From contig DLGW01000028.1 in NCBI GenBank assembly GCA_002482885.1, forward strand, positions 1-50,778: a DNA stretch of 50,778 nucleotides, in the 5' to 3' direction. The notes under the pieces are model-generated. The model saw nothing but the letters and a program-made list of their open reading frames with translations, ran no database searches and was not told the origin of the DNA. Below, one piece after another: positions 32,822 through 43,152 of the stretch; the first letter of the stretch is position 1; the number at the start of each line of letters is the position of its first letter. Both the position numbers and the translations under genes were made by a program. The stretch comes from Flavobacteriaceae bacterium UBA7684. GTDB lineage: Bacteria > Bacteroidota > Bacteroidia > Flavobacteriales > Flavobacteriaceae.

Positions 32822-35677
32822 ATGCCAAAAGATACATCCATAAAATCGGTTTTAATAATTGGATCAGGTCCTATTGTTATTGGTCAAGCTTGTGAGTTTG
32901 ATTACGCAGGTTCACAATCTGCACGTTCTTTAAGAGAAGAAGGAATAGAGGTTATTCTAATCAATTCCAATCCAGCTACCATCATGACCGATCCTTCTAT
33001 GGCGGATCATGTGTATCTTTTGCCGTTGACTACTAAGTCGATAATTCAAATCTTAAAAAATCACCCAAATATTGATGCAGTTTTACCTACTATGGGAGGG
33101 CAAACAGCCTTGAACTTATGTTTGGAAGCCGAAGATAAAGGCATTTGGAAAGAGTACAATGTACGTTTAATAGGAGTGGATGTAGCTGCTATTAACATTA
33201 CCGAAGATAGAGAGCAATTCAAACAATTGCTTGAAAAAATAGGAGTTGGAGCTGCACCAGCTAAAACGGCTACCTCATTCTTAAAAGGAAAAGAAATCGC
33301 GCAAGAATTTGGTTTTCCGTTGGTAATTAGACCTTCTTTTACTTTAGGAGGAACAGGAGCGGCTTTTGTGCATAAAAAAGAAGATTTTGATGATTTGTTA
33401 ACCCGTGGATTAGAGGCTTCTCCAATTCATGAGGTTTTGATTGATAAAGCATTACTTGGTTGGAAAGAATATGAGCTAGAGTTGTTAAGAGATGCTAATG
33501 ACAACGTAGTTATTATTTGTTCTATTGAAAATATGGATCCCATGGGAATCCATACCGGAGATTCAATCACTGTAGCTCCAGCCATGACATTGTCGGATAA
33601 AACTTTCCAAAAAATGCGTGATATGGCCATTTTAATGATGCGCAGTATCGGAAATTTTGCAGGAGGTTGTAACGTGCAGTTTGCGGTAAGTCCAGATGAA
33701 AAAGAAGATATTGTAGCTATTGAAATCAATCCTCGTGTATCTCGTTCATCGGCATTAGCGTCAAAAGCAACAGGTTATCCTATTGCGAAAATTGCTACTA
33801 AATTGGCTTTGGGATACCATTTGGATGAATTGATGAACCAAATTACCAAATCAACTTCCGCTTATTTTGAACCTACTTTAGATTACGTAATTGTAAAAAT
33901 ACCACGTTGGAATTTTGATAAATTTGAAGGTTCAGATCGTACTTTAGGTTTACAAATGAAGTCTGTTGGAGAAGTAATGGGGATTGGGCGTACTTTTCAA
34001 GAAGCTTTACATAAAGCTACACAATCACTTGAAATTAAGCGTAATGGGTTAGGAGCTGACGGTAAGAGTTATACCAATTACGAGCAAATTATCGAGAAAT
34101 TGACTTTTGCTAGTTGGGATAGAGTATTTGTAATTTATGATGCTATTCAGTTGGGAATTCCATTGAGTAGAATTCATGAAATTACCAAAATAGACATGTG
34201 GTTCTTAAAGCAATACGAGGAACTATACATTTTAGAAAAAGAAATTTCAAATTATAAAATAGATACCTTACCTAAAGCTTTGTTGTTAGAAGCTAAACAA
34301 AAAGGTTTTGCAGACAGACAAATTGCCCACATGATGGACTGTTTAGAAAGTCAAGTGTATAATAAACGTGCGGCATTTGGTATCAATAGAGTTTATAAAT
34401 TAGTTGATACTTGTGCCGCGGAATTTAAAGCTACTACACCATACTATTATTCAACTTTTGAAGCTGAAGTTCAAAAACCTAACGGAGAAACATACATTCA
34501 CAATGAAAGTATTGTTACCGATAAAAAGAAAGTTGTTGTCTTAGGTTCAGGGCCTAACCGAATTGGACAAGGGATTGAGTTTGATTACTCTTGCGTTCAC
34601 GGAGTCTTGGCTGCTAAAGAAGTGGGTTATGAAACGATTATGATTAACTGTAATCCAGAAACCGTTTCAACTGATTTTGATACCGCTGATAAATTATATT
34701 TTGAACCAGTTTTTTGGGAACATATCTATGATATTATTCAGCATGAAAAACCTGAAGGTGTAATAGTTCAATTAGGAGGTCAAACAGCCCTTAAGCTAGC
34801 TGAAAAATTATCTAAATATGGAATTAAAATTATAGGAACCAGCTTTGATGCTTTAGATTTAGCTGAAGATAGAGGTCGTTTCTCAGATTTATTAACGGAA
34901 TTAAAAATTCCTTTCCCACAGTTTGGAATAGCAGAAACAGCAGATGAAGCTTCGGAATTAGCAGATAAACTTGATTTCCCGCTATTAATCAGACCTTCGT
35001 ATGTATTAGGAGGTCAAGGAATGAAAATCGTTATCAACAAGCAAGAATTAGAAGAGCATGTTGTAAACTTATTAAAATCAATTCCGGGCAATAAATTATT
35101 GTTAGACCATTATTTAGATGGAGCGATAGAAGCAGAGGCTGATGCAATTTGTGATGCCGATGGTAATGTTTATATTATCGGAATCATGGAGCATATCGAG
35201 CCTTGTGGAGTACATTCAGGAGATTCGAATGCAACTTTACCACCGTTTAATTTAGGTGAGTTTGTGATGCATCAAATTAAAGAACATACGCATAAGATCG
35301 CTAGAGCATTAAAAACAGTGGGATTAATCAATATTCAATTTGCAATTAAAGACGATACAGTTTATATCATTGAAGCGAATCCAAGAGCTTCACGTACTGT
35401 TCCGTTTATTGCAAAAGCATACGGAGAACCTTATGTAAATTATGCTACTAAAGTGATGTTAGGTCATAATAAAGTAACCGACTTTACGTTTAATCCACAA
35501 TTGAAAGGATTTGCAATTAAACAACCCGTTTTTTCTTTTAGTAAGTTCCATAATGTAAATAAAGCATTAGGACCAGAAATGAAATCAACAGGAGAAAGCA
35601 TTTTGTTTATTGATGATCTTAAAGATGATCAGTTTTATGAGTTGTACTCTCGTAGAAAAATGTACTTATCTAAGTAA
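32822..35677 (+). CDS. carB: Carbamoyl-phosphate synthase, large subunit, without regulatory domain
   Basis: The 951-residue subunit makes carbamoyl phosphate from bicarbonate, ammonia and two ATP for arginine and pyrimidine synthesis. Both halves are present, each with an ATP-grasp domain: first half GSGPIVIGQACEFDYAG and RPSFTLGGTGAAF, second half GSGPNRIGQGIEFDYSC and RPSYVLGGQGM. The protein stops at about the point where the allosteric MGS-like domain of the 1,070-residue E. coli enzyme begins (after GPEMKSTGES). Loss of that domain means UMP and ornithine control is probably missing. The small subunit gene carA is not in the window. Confidence 0.95.
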   Translation: MPKDTSIKSVLIIGSGPIVIGQACEFDYAGSQSARSLREEGIEVILINSNPATIMTDPSMADHVYLLPLTTKSIIQILKNHPNIDAVLPTMGGQTALNLCLEAEDKGIWKEYNVRLIGVDVAAINITEDREQFKQLLEKIGVGAAPAKTATSFLKGKEIAQEFGFPLVIRPSFTLGGTGAAFVHKKEDFDDLLTRGLEASPIHEVLIDKALLGWKEYELELLRDANDNVVIICSIENMDPMGIHTGDSITVAPAMTLSDKTFQKMRDMAILMMRSIGNFAGGCNVQFAVSPDEKEDIVAIEINPRVSRSSALASKATGYPIAKIATKLALGYHLDELMNQITKSTSAYFEPTLDYVIVKIPRWNFDKFEGSDRTLGLQMKSVGEVMGIGRTFQEALHKATQSLEIKRNGLGADGKSYTNYEQIIEKLTFASWDRVFVIYDAIQLGIPLSRIHEITKIDMWFLKQYEELYILEKEISNYKIDTLPKALLLEAKQKGFADRQIAHMMDCLESQVYNKRAAFGINRVYKLVDTCAAEFKATTPYYYSTFEAEVQKPNGETYIHNESIVTDKKKVVVLGSGPNRIGQGIEFDYSCVHGVLAAKEVGYETIMINCNPETVSTDFDTADKLYFEPVFWEHIYDIIQHEKPEGVIVQLGGQTALKLAEKLSKYGIKIIGTSFDALDLAEDRGRFSDLLTELKIPFPQFGIAETADEASELADKLDFPLLIRPSYVLGGQGMKIVINKQELEEHVVNLLKSIPGNKLLLDHYLDGAIEAEADAICDADGNVYIIGIMEHIEPCGVHSGDSNATLPPFNLGEFVMHQIKEHTHKIARALKTVGLINIQFAIKDDTVYIIEANPRASRTVPFIAKAYGEPYVNYATKVMLGHNKVTDFTFNPQLKGFAIKQPVFSFSKFHNVNKALGPEMKSTGESILFIDDLKDDQFYELYSRRKMYLSK

Positions 35678-35699
35678 TATTTATCACATTCATAAAATC

Positions 35700-35733
35700 A
35701 ACACCATTTTACTTGTTAAAATGGTGTTTTTTT
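35700..35733 (+). terminator. Terminator after carB
   Basis: AACACCATTTTA-CTTG-TTAAAATGGTGTT is followed by a run of T, about 22 bases after the carB stop codon. Confidence 0.9.
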
Positions 35734-35987
35734 ATTGCTAAAAAATAAAATTTCATAAAATAAACCTTAAAAAATTGTAAGGTTATTCTTATTTTTGTGC
35801 GCATTTTAAAAAAATAATAGATTCCTTTTTTTATTGGATGTAATGCTTTTTTGAATGCTATGGTATTGATTTACAGTGTTTTTAAAAATTATTGTTTGAA
35901 TTGACTTTGTAAGATACCTTAAAACGAAAAAAAGATTAACGAATCAATATATATAATTTAGTCACCAATTTTAAAATTCCCCTAAAA
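35734..35987 (+). promoter_or_regulatory. Leader region of the ilv operon
   Basis: The 310 bases between carB and ilvD hold the carB terminator and then this AT-rich leader. A TATTTTTG box at 35790-35797 is the best promoter candidate, though its -33 side is poor; it would give a leader of about 185 bases. Within the leader a possible 14-codon frame at 35860-35904 encodes MVLIYSVFKNYCLN, with V, L and I near the start, as in attenuation leader peptides. I see no clear terminator/antiterminator pair, so the attenuator idea is weak. Confidence 0.3.
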
Positions 35988-37661
35988 ATGTTAAATAAAT
36001 ATAGCCAATTAGTTACACAAGATTCAACACAACCTGCAGCACAAGCCATGTTACATGCTATTGGTTTAACCGATGAGGATTTACTAAAACCTTTTGTAGG
36101 TATTGCCAGTACAGGTTATGAAGGAAACCCTTGTAATATGCATTTGAATGATTTGTCTAAAGAAATTAAGATAGGAGTTCAAAACGAAGGATTGGTTGGT
36201 TTGATATTTAATTCTATTGGAGTTTCTGACGGAATTTCTATGGGAACACCAGGGATGAGATATTCTTTACCTTCTCGAGATATCATTGCAGATGGAATCG
36301 AAACCGTAGTTCAAGCCATGAACTATGACGGAGTTGTAACCGTTGTAGGTTGCGATAAAAATATGCCGGGTGCTTTAATGGCGATGTTGCGTTTAGATAG
36401 ACCTTCCATATTGGTTTATGGAGGAACAATTGCAGCAGGATGTCATAATGGAAAAAAATTAGACGTTGTGTCTGCTTTTGAAGCTTGGGGAGAAAAAGTA
36501 GCAGGAACTATAAACGAAGATGAGTATAAAAGTGTGATAATGAAGGCTTGTCCGGGTGCAGGAGCTTGTGGAGGAATGTATACTGCAAATACTATGGCAT
36601 CAGCTATCGAAGCTTTAGGAATGTCTTTACCTTATAATTCATCGAACCCAGCAGTAAGCGATATCAAACACAAAGAGTGTTATGAGGTTGGAAAAGCCAT
36701 GCACGAATTATTGAAAAAAGATTTAAAACCATCTGATATCGTAACTCGTAAATCATTAGAAAATGCTTTCCGTTTAGTAACGATTTTAGGAGGTTCAACC
36801 AACGCGGTATTACACTTTTTAGCGATTGCTAAAGCCGCAAATATTGAGTTTACCTTAGATGATTTTCAAAAAATAAGTGACACTACACCTTTTTTAGCAG
36901 ATTTAAAACCAAGTGGTAAATATGTAATGGAAGATTTACATGCCGTAGGAGGAGTACCAGCTGTAATGAAATACATGTTAAAAATTGGAATGTTACATGG
37001 AGATTGTATGACGGTAACGGGTAAAACTATTGCCGAAAATTTACAAGATGCTCCTGATTTAGCAGAAGGTCAAGATGTTGTACATACCATAGATAATCCG
37101 ATTAAAGAAACTGGACACATTAGAGTTTTATACGGAAATTTAGCTGTAGAAGGCGCCGTTGCTAAAATCACAGGAAAAGAAGGATTACACTTTTCGGGTC
37201 CAGCCAAGGTATTTAATGATGAATTTGAAGCTAACGAAGGAATTAAAAAAGGACAGGTTGCAAAAGGAAACGTTGTTGTAATTCGTTATGTAGGTCCTAA
37301 AGGAGGTCCTGGTATGCCAGAAATGTTAAAACCAACTGCTGCTATTATGGGAGCAGGTTTAGGTAAAGAAGTAGCTTTAATTACCGATGGTAGATTCTCT
37401 GGAGGATCACACGGTTTCGTCGTCGGACACGTTTCTCCTGAGGCTCAGGTTGGAGGCGCAATTGCTCTTGTACAAGACGGCGATATCATTACCATTGATG
37501 CAGAAAAAAATACTATTGACGTAGCACTTTCTCAGGAGGAACTTGAAAAAAGAAGAAAAGAGTGGAAACAACCTGAATTGAAAGTTAAACAAGGAAGTCT
37601 GTACAAATACGCCAACATTGTGTCTTCTGCATCAAAAGGCTGTGTGACAGACGAATTTTAA
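35988..37661 (+). CDS. ilvD: Dihydroxy-acid dehydratase
   Basis: The 557-residue iron-sulfur enzyme makes the 2-keto acids of valine and isoleucine by dehydration. Cluster-binding and active-site segments are visible: VGCDKNMPGALMAM, CPGAGACGGMYTANTM, LGGSTNAVLH and late GRFSGGSHGFVVGH. Length is normal. It is the first gene of ilvD-ilvB-ilvN-ilvC, with 9 bases to ilvB. Confidence 0.97.
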   Translation: MLNKYSQLVTQDSTQPAAQAMLHAIGLTDEDLLKPFVGIASTGYEGNPCNMHLNDLSKEIKIGVQNEGLVGLIFNSIGVSDGISMGTPGMRYSLPSRDIIADGIETVVQAMNYDGVVTVVGCDKNMPGALMAMLRLDRPSILVYGGTIAAGCHNGKKLDVVSAFEAWGEKVAGTINEDEYKSVIMKACPGAGACGGMYTANTMASAIEALGMSLPYNSSNPAVSDIKHKECYEVGKAMHELLKKDLKPSDIVTRKSLENAFRLVTILGGSTNAVLHFLAIAKAANIEFTLDDFQKISDTTPFLADLKPSGKYVMEDLHAVGGVPAVMKYMLKIGMLHGDCMTVTGKTIAENLQDAPDLAEGQDVVHTIDNPIKETGHIRVLYGNLAVEGAVAKITGKEGLHFSGPAKVFNDEFEANEGIKKGQVAKGNVVVIRYVGPKGGPGMPEMLKPTAAIMGAGLGKEVALITDGRFSGGSHGFVVGHVSPEAQVGGAIALVQDGDIITIDAEKNTIDVALSQEELEKRRKEWKQPELKVKQGSLYKYANIVSSASKGCVTDEF

Positions 37662-37670
37662 AAAACAATT

Positions 37671-39407
37671 ATGAAACCAAATATTACAGATAAATTTGAC
37701 TCAACTACTTCAACAGAAACTATCAAGATATCGGGTGCCGAAGCGGTAATCAGATGTTTATTAGAAGAAGGAGTTGACACCATATACGGATATCCAGGTG
37801 GAGCTATCATGCCTATTTACGATGCCATGTATGGATTTAAAGAAGAATTACACCACGTATTAACCCGTCACGAGCAAGGGGCAAGTCATGCGGCTCAGGG
37901 TTATGCAAGAGTAACAGGCAAAGTAGGAGTAGCCATGGCAACTTCAGGACCAGGAGCTACTAATTTAGTAACTGGTATTGCCGATGCACAAATCGATTCT
38001 ACACCTTTAGTGTGTATTACAGGACAAGTAGCCGAACATTTATTAGGTTCTGATGCTTTTCAAGAAACCGATATTATTGGTATTTCAACACCAGTAACCA
38101 AGTGGAATTACCAAATCACCAAAGCGGAAGAAATTCCTGCCATCATGGCAAAAGCTTTTTACATTGCGCGTTCCGGAAGACCAGGGCCCGTTTTAATTGA
38201 CATTACCAAAAATGCACAATTTGAACAGTTCGATTTTTCTTACAAAAAATGTATAGGCGTTCGTAGTTATAAACCAGTACCTCAATTAAACTTAGATAAA
38301 GTAAAAGAAGCAGCTGAAATTATCAATGCGGCTAAAAAACCCATGATTATTTTCGGTCAAGGAATCATAATTGGACAAGCCGAAGCAGCATTAAAAGCAT
38401 TTGTTGAAAAATCAGGAATTCCTGCCGCTTGGACTATTTTAGGATTATCCGCTATGGCAACAGATCATCCTTTAAATGTAGGAATGGTTGGTATGCACGG
38501 TAATTACGGTCCGAATATTTTAACCAACGAATGCGATGTTTTAATCGCTTTAGGAATGCGTTTTGACGATCGCGTAACGGGTAATCTAGCTACTTATGCT
38601 AAACAAGCTAAAGTATTGCACTTTGAAATTGATCCTGCCGAGGTAGATAAAAATGTAAAAACAGAGGTTGCGGTTTTAGGTGATGTAAAAGAATCTTTAC
38701 AAGCTATTTTACCATTAATTAAAGAAAAACAATATCCAGAGTGGTTGGCTGAATTTGATGCCAAGATGCAAATAGAATTGGATATGGTTATCAATAAAGA
38801 TTTATATCCTACTACCGAAAAAATCAGTATGGCAGAAGTAATTCGTAAAATCAACGAATATTCTAAAGGTGATGCTGTAATTGTAACCGATGTGGGACAA
38901 CACCAAATGGTGGCTTGCAGATATGCTAAGTTTAACCAATCTAAAAGTAATGTAACTTCTGGAGGTTTAGGCACCATGGGATTTGCTTTACCAGCGGCTA
39001 TGGGGGCTAAAATGGGCGTTCCTAACCGCGAAGTAGTTGCCATTATTGGTGATGGTGGTGTACAAATGACCATTCAAGAATTAGGAACCATTTTCCAAAC
39101 CAAAATTCCTGTTAAAATAGTGATTCTAAACAATGACTTTTTAGGAATGGTACGTCAATGGCAACAGTTGTTTTTTGATAAACGATATGCACAAACCGAA
39201 ATGACCAATCCTAATTTTACAGCCATTGCTCAAGGATATTACATTCAATCTAAAAAGGTTGAAAAAAGAGAAGATTTGGATGCGGCTGTTGCGGAAATGA
39301 TGGCTTCTAAAGACGCTTATTTCTTAGAAGTATGTGTAGAGAAAGAAGATAACGTATTCCCGATGATTCCAACAGGAGCATCAGTTTCAGACATCAGATT
39401 AAGCTAG
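37671..39407 (+). CDS. ilvB: Acetolactate synthase, large subunit
   Basis: The 578-residue thiamine diphosphate enzyme joins two pyruvates, or pyruvate and 2-ketobutyrate, in the first common step to valine, leucine and isoleucine. It shows the catalytic Glu in RHEQGASHAAQGYAR (about residue 65), the ATSGPGATNLVTG loop, the FAD-binding middle domain and the cofactor motif GDGGVQMTIQELGT with NNDFLGMVRQWQ. It starts 9 bases after ilvD and is followed by the regulatory subunit gene ilvN at 6 bases. Confidence 0.97.
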   Translation: MKPNITDKFDSTTSTETIKISGAEAVIRCLLEEGVDTIYGYPGGAIMPIYDAMYGFKEELHHVLTRHEQGASHAAQGYARVTGKVGVAMATSGPGATNLVTGIADAQIDSTPLVCITGQVAEHLLGSDAFQETDIIGISTPVTKWNYQITKAEEIPAIMAKAFYIARSGRPGPVLIDITKNAQFEQFDFSYKKCIGVRSYKPVPQLNLDKVKEAAEIINAAKKPMIIFGQGIIIGQAEAALKAFVEKSGIPAAWTILGLSAMATDHPLNVGMVGMHGNYGPNILTNECDVLIALGMRFDDRVTGNLATYAKQAKVLHFEIDPAEVDKNVKTEVAVLGDVKESLQAILPLIKEKQYPEWLAEFDAKMQIELDMVINKDLYPTTEKISMAEVIRKINEYSKGDAVIVTDVGQHQMVACRYAKFNQSKSNVTSGGLGTMGFALPAAMGAKMGVPNREVVAIIGDGGVQMTIQELGTIFQTKIPVKIVILNNDFLGMVRQWQQLFFDKRYAQTEMTNPNFTAIAQGYYIQSKKVEKREDLDAAVAEMMASKDAYFLEVCVEKEDNVFPMIPTGASVSDIRLS

Positions 39408-39413
39408 GAAATC

Positions 39414-39938
39414 ATGGAAAAGAAAACATATACCATTTCTGTTTATACAGAAAATAATGTAGGATTGTTGAATAGAATTTCAGCTATCTTTTTAAAAAGA
39501 CACATCAATATTGAAAGCTTAACCGTTTCGGGTTCTGAAATTGAACACGTACATCGTTTTGTAATAGTAATTGAATCTACAGAATCGGCAGTTATCAAAT
39601 TGGTGGGGCAAATCGAAAAACAAATCGAGGTAATCAGAGCGTATTATCATACCGACGAAGAAACTATTTATCAAGAATCGGCTTTGTTTAAAATCAGCTC
39701 ATCTTTGTTATTTGATGAACGTCAAATCCAAAACATCATTAAAAAGAGCAATGCGAACATTGTAACCGTTTCACGTGAGTTTTTTGTATTAGAAAAATCA
39801 GGCAGAAAACACGAAATAGATGATTTGTACAATGAGTTACACGAGTTCGGGATTTTACAGTTTGTTCGTTCAGGACGTATTTCTGTGTCTAAAACAGCTA
39901 TGCAAATTTCAAGTATATTAAAGGAGTTTAATAATTAA
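39414..39938 (+). CDS. ilvN: Acetolactate synthase, small regulatory subunit
   Basis: The 174-residue protein has an N-terminal ACT domain (SVYTENNVGLLNRISAIF and RHINIESLTV, about 8-40) that binds valine. A second C-terminal ACT-like domain (about 85-165) completes it. It activates the IlvB subunit and makes it sensitive to end-product inhibition. It starts 6 bases after ilvB and lies 26 bases before ilvC. Confidence 0.95.
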   Translation: MEKKTYTISVYTENNVGLLNRISAIFLKRHINIESLTVSGSEIEHVHRFVIVIESTESAVIKLVGQIEKQIEVIRAYYHTDEETIYQESALFKISSSLLFDERQIQNIIKKSNANIVTVSREFFVLEKSGRKHEIDDLYNELHEFGILQFVRSGRISVSKTAMQISSILKEFNN

Positions 39939-39964
39939 TAAATCAAAAATTAAAAACAATAAAA

Positions 39965-41440
39965 ATGGCAAATTATTTTAATTCATTACCACTAAGATTA
40001 CAATTGGAACAATTGGGCGTTTGTGAATTCATGGATCGTTCAGAGTTTGAAGATGGCGTAAACGCTTTATTAGGTAAAAAAGTGGTAATTGTAGGGTGCG
40101 GAGCTCAAGGTTTAAATCAAGGTTTAAACATGAGAGATTCAGGATTGGATATTTCTTACGCTTTAAGAGCTGAAGCTATTCAAGAAAAAAGAGCATCTTA
40201 TAAAAATGCTACCGACAATGGTTTTAAAGTAGGTACTTACGAAGAATTAATTCCTACAGCTGATTTAGTATGTAATTTAACTCCAGATAAACAACACACT
40301 TCTGTTATCAAAGCAATTATGCCATTGATGAAAAAAGGTGCTACATTATCATATTCTCACGGTTTTAATATTGTAGAAGAAGGAACACAAATCCGTAAAG
40401 ACTTAACAGTTATTATGGTGGCTCCTAAATGTCCAGGTTCAGAGGTTCGTGAAGAGTATAAAAGAGGATTTGGTGTACCAACTTTAATTGCTGTTCACCC
40501 AGAAAATGATCCTTACGGAATTGGTTTAGATCAAGCGAAAGCTTACGCAGCTGCAACTGGAGGTCATAGAGCAGGTGTATTGCGTTCATCATTTGTAGCA
40601 GAAGTAAAATCTGACTTAATGGGTGAGCAAACTATTCTTTGTGGATTATTACAAACAGGTTCAATCTTATGTTTCGACAAAATGATTGAAAAAGGAATTG
40701 ATGCAGGTTTTGCTTCTAAATTAATTCAATACGGATGGGAAACCATTACCGAAGCTTTAAAACATGGTGGAATCACCAACATGATGGACAGATTATCTAA
40801 TCCTGCAAAAATCAAAGCTTTTGAATTAGCTGAAGAATTAAAAGACATTATGCGTCCATTATTCCAAAAACACATGGATGATATCATCAGCGGAGAATTC
40901 TCTAAAAACATGATGATTGACTGGGCAAATAATGATGCTAACTTATTAAAATGGAGAGCTTTAACAGCTGAAACTAATTTCGAGAAAACTCCAGCAGGAA
41001 ACATTGAAATTTCTGAACAAGATTACTTTGATAACGGAGTATTAATGGTAGCCATGGTAAAATCAGGAGTGGAATTAGCTTTTGAAACCATGACAGAATC
41101 AGGAATCATCGAAGATTCAGCTTACTATGAGTCATTACACGAATTACCATTAATTGCCAACACAATTGCTCGTAAAAAATTATATGAAATGAACCGTGTA
41201 ATTTCTGACACAGCAGAATACGGATGTTATTTATTTGACCACGCTTGTAAACCATTATTACAAGATTTCATGAAAAACATCGAAGTAGATGTAATCGGAA
41301 CTGTTTACGGAGCAGGAAAAGGAAATGGTGTAGACAACAAAGAATTAATTTTTGTAAATGACATCATCAGACAACATCCGATTGAAGAAGTAGGAGCATT
41401 CTTACGTTCTGCCATGACTGATATGAAAAAAATCGTATAA
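39965..41440 (+). CDS. ilvC: Ketol-acid reductoisomerase, class II (long form)
   Basis: The 491-residue enzyme rearranges and reduces acetolactate with NADPH. The nucleotide-binding site is VVIVGCGAQGLNQGLNMRDSG (about residues 38-58), followed by SYSHGFNIVEEG and VAPKCPGSEVREEY. A duplicated knotted C-terminal domain, as in the E. coli class II enzyme, explains the length. It ends the ilvDBNC operon. A weak terminator hairpin lies at 41483-41514. Confidence 0.97.
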   Translation: MANYFNSLPLRLQLEQLGVCEFMDRSEFEDGVNALLGKKVVIVGCGAQGLNQGLNMRDSGLDISYALRAEAIQEKRASYKNATDNGFKVGTYEELIPTADLVCNLTPDKQHTSVIKAIMPLMKKGATLSYSHGFNIVEEGTQIRKDLTVIMVAPKCPGSEVREEYKRGFGVPTLIAVHPENDPYGIGLDQAKAYAAATGGHRAGVLRSSFVAEVKSDLMGEQTILCGLLQTGSILCFDKMIEKGIDAGFASKLIQYGWETITEALKHGGITNMMDRLSNPAKIKAFELAEELKDIMRPLFQKHMDDIISGEFSKNMMIDWANNDANLLKWRALTAETNFEKTPAGNIEISEQDYFDNGVLMVAMVKSGVELAFETMTESGIIEDSAYYESLHELPLIANTIARKKLYEMNRVISDTAEYGCYLFDHACKPLLQDFMKNIEVDVIGTVYGAGKGNGVDNKELIFVNDIIRQHPIEEVGAFLRSAMTDMKKIV

Positions 41441-41482
41441 ATGTCAGTTGGAATAATCACTTTATTCTAAATCAAAAATACC

Positions 41483-41514
41483 AACCTCTGTAGCTTTAAA
41501 ACGTTACAGAGGTT
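41483..41514 (+). terminator. Hairpin after ilvC
   Basis: AACCTCTGTA and TACAGAGGTT form a perfect 10-base stem with a 12-base loop. The T run after it is short, so termination may be partial. Confidence 0.6.
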
Positions 41515-41560
41515 ATGCTTTTAATAGGATTTTCATTAAGTTAATTAAAAAATAAACCTT

Positions 41561-43150
41561 ATGAGTAACATACCGGAAGAGTTTAAAATTCAATCACCGC
41601 TAAGCCAGAAAACGTATTTAGTTGATGGTAAACTAGAAATTTGGAACGGCGCATTTACAGAGGTATATTCTACCATTCATTCGCCAAACGCAAAAGGTGA
41701 AATGGCACCAACCCTGTTAGGAACAATTCCCGATATGGACGAAAAGGCGGCTAAAGAAGTTTTAGACGCAGCCTATACCGCTTACAACAAAGGACAAGGT
41801 TTATGGCCAACCATGAAAGTAGCCGATAGAATTCGTTGTATGGAAAACTTCGTAGAGAAGATGAAAACCAAACGCGAAGAAATTGTAAAACTATTAATGT
41901 GGGAAATTGGTAAAACCTTACCAGATTCACAAAAAGAGTTTGACAGAACCGTAGATTACATTTACGATACTATCGAAGAATACAAACGTTTAGACAGAAA
42001 CTGTGCAAGATTTTCTAAAAATCAAGACGTATATGCACACGTTCGTAGAGGTCCATTAGGAGTGGTTTTGTGTTTAGGTCCATACAATTACCCTTTAAAT
42101 GAAACTTTTGCGTTGTTGATTCCTGCAGTAATTATGGGGAATACGGCTATTTTTAAACCTGCAAAATACGGAGTGTTATTAATTGCCCCATTATTAGAAG
42201 CTTTCCGTGATAGTTTTCCTAAAGGTGTAGTAAACGTAGTTTTTGGTAGAGGTCGTAAAATAGCCACACCAATTATGGAGTCAGGTAAAGTAGATATCTT
42301 AGCCTTAATTGGAAACAGTAAATCAGCTATTGCATTACAAGATCAACACCCACACAAAAACCGCTTACGTTTAGTAATGGGGTTAGAAGCTAAAAATCCA
42401 GCGATTATTTTACCAGATGCTGATTTAGATTTAACCATTAGCGAATGTATTTCAGGAACTTTATCATTTAACGGACAACGTTGTACCGCTTTAAAAGTAT
42501 TATATGTACATGAAGCTATTGCCGAAGAATTCAACAAACGTTTTTCAGCAGCAGTAGATGCTTTAAAATTCGGAAATCCTTGGGAGCCAAAAGTGTTTTT
42601 AACACCACTACCAGAAACCGAAAAACCACAATATATTAAAGAATTGATCGAGGATGCTGTAACACGTGGAGCTAAAGTAATTAATCAAAAAGGAGGGGAG
42701 ATTACCGAAAATTATATTTTCCCAGCTGTTTTGTATCCAGCAGATAAATCGATGCGAGTGTATCAAGAAGAGCAATTCGGACCTGTAATTCCTGTAGTTA
42801 AATTCTTTAGCATAGACGAAGTAATCAACGACTTAGTAGATTCAAACTACGGACAACAAGTAAGTATTTTTGGTAGAGATGTTAAAACATTAGCACCACT
42901 AATCGATACTATGGTAAACCTAGTGTGTAGAGTGAATTTAAACAGTTCATGCCAACGCGGACCAGACGTATATCCGTTTACAGGACGTAAAGATTCAGCG
43001 GTAGGAACACTAAGCGTACACGATGCCTTACGTTCATTCTCTATCAGAACCTTTGTAGCTTCAAAAAATAACGATTACAATAATGCGATATTAAAAGAGT
43101 TGTTAGAAACCCGTTCTTCTAACTTTATCAGTACCGATTATATATTGTAA
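41561..43150 (+). CDS. gapN: NADP-dependent glyceraldehyde-3-phosphate dehydrogenase, GapN type
   Basis: The 529-residue aldehyde dehydrogenase superfamily protein has the NAD(P)-binding segment GPYNYPLNETFALLIPA, GLEAKNPAIIL with the catalytic Glu, and the nucleophile Cys in SFNGQRCTALKVL. It also has the PFTGRKDSAVGTLSV tail region. It matches the non-phosphorylating GapN branch, which oxidises glyceraldehyde-3-phosphate straight to 3-phosphoglycerate and makes NADPH. It is longer at the N-terminus than streptococcal GapN. Repeat copy D starts 3 bases after the stop codon and supplies its terminator hairpin. Confidence 0.9.
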   Translation: MSNIPEEFKIQSPLSQKTYLVDGKLEIWNGAFTEVYSTIHSPNAKGEMAPTLLGTIPDMDEKAAKEVLDAAYTAYNKGQGLWPTMKVADRIRCMENFVEKMKTKREEIVKLLMWEIGKTLPDSQKEFDRTVDYIYDTIEEYKRLDRNCARFSKNQDVYAHVRRGPLGVVLCLGPYNYPLNETFALLIPAVIMGNTAIFKPAKYGVLLIAPLLEAFRDSFPKGVVNVVFGRGRKIATPIMESGKVDILALIGNSKSAIALQDQHPHKNRLRLVMGLEAKNPAIILPDADLDLTISECISGTLSFNGQRCTALKVLYVHEAIAEEFNKRFSAAVDALKFGNPWEPKVFLTPLPETEKPQYIKELIEDAVTRGAKVINQKGGEITENYIFPAVLYPADKSMRVYQEEQFGPVIPVVKFFSIDEVINDLVDSNYGQQVSIFGRDVKTLAPLIDTMVNLVCRVNLNSSCQRGPDVYPFTGRKDSAVGTLSVHDALRSFSIRTFVASKNNDYNNAILKELLETRSSNFISTDYIL

Positions 43151-43152
43151 TA

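Noticed and set aside
38594..39073. Minus-strand open frame of 159 codons in ilvB
   Set aside because: It is antisense to the thiamine-binding part of ilvB, which is strongly conserved; codon pattern explains the open frame.
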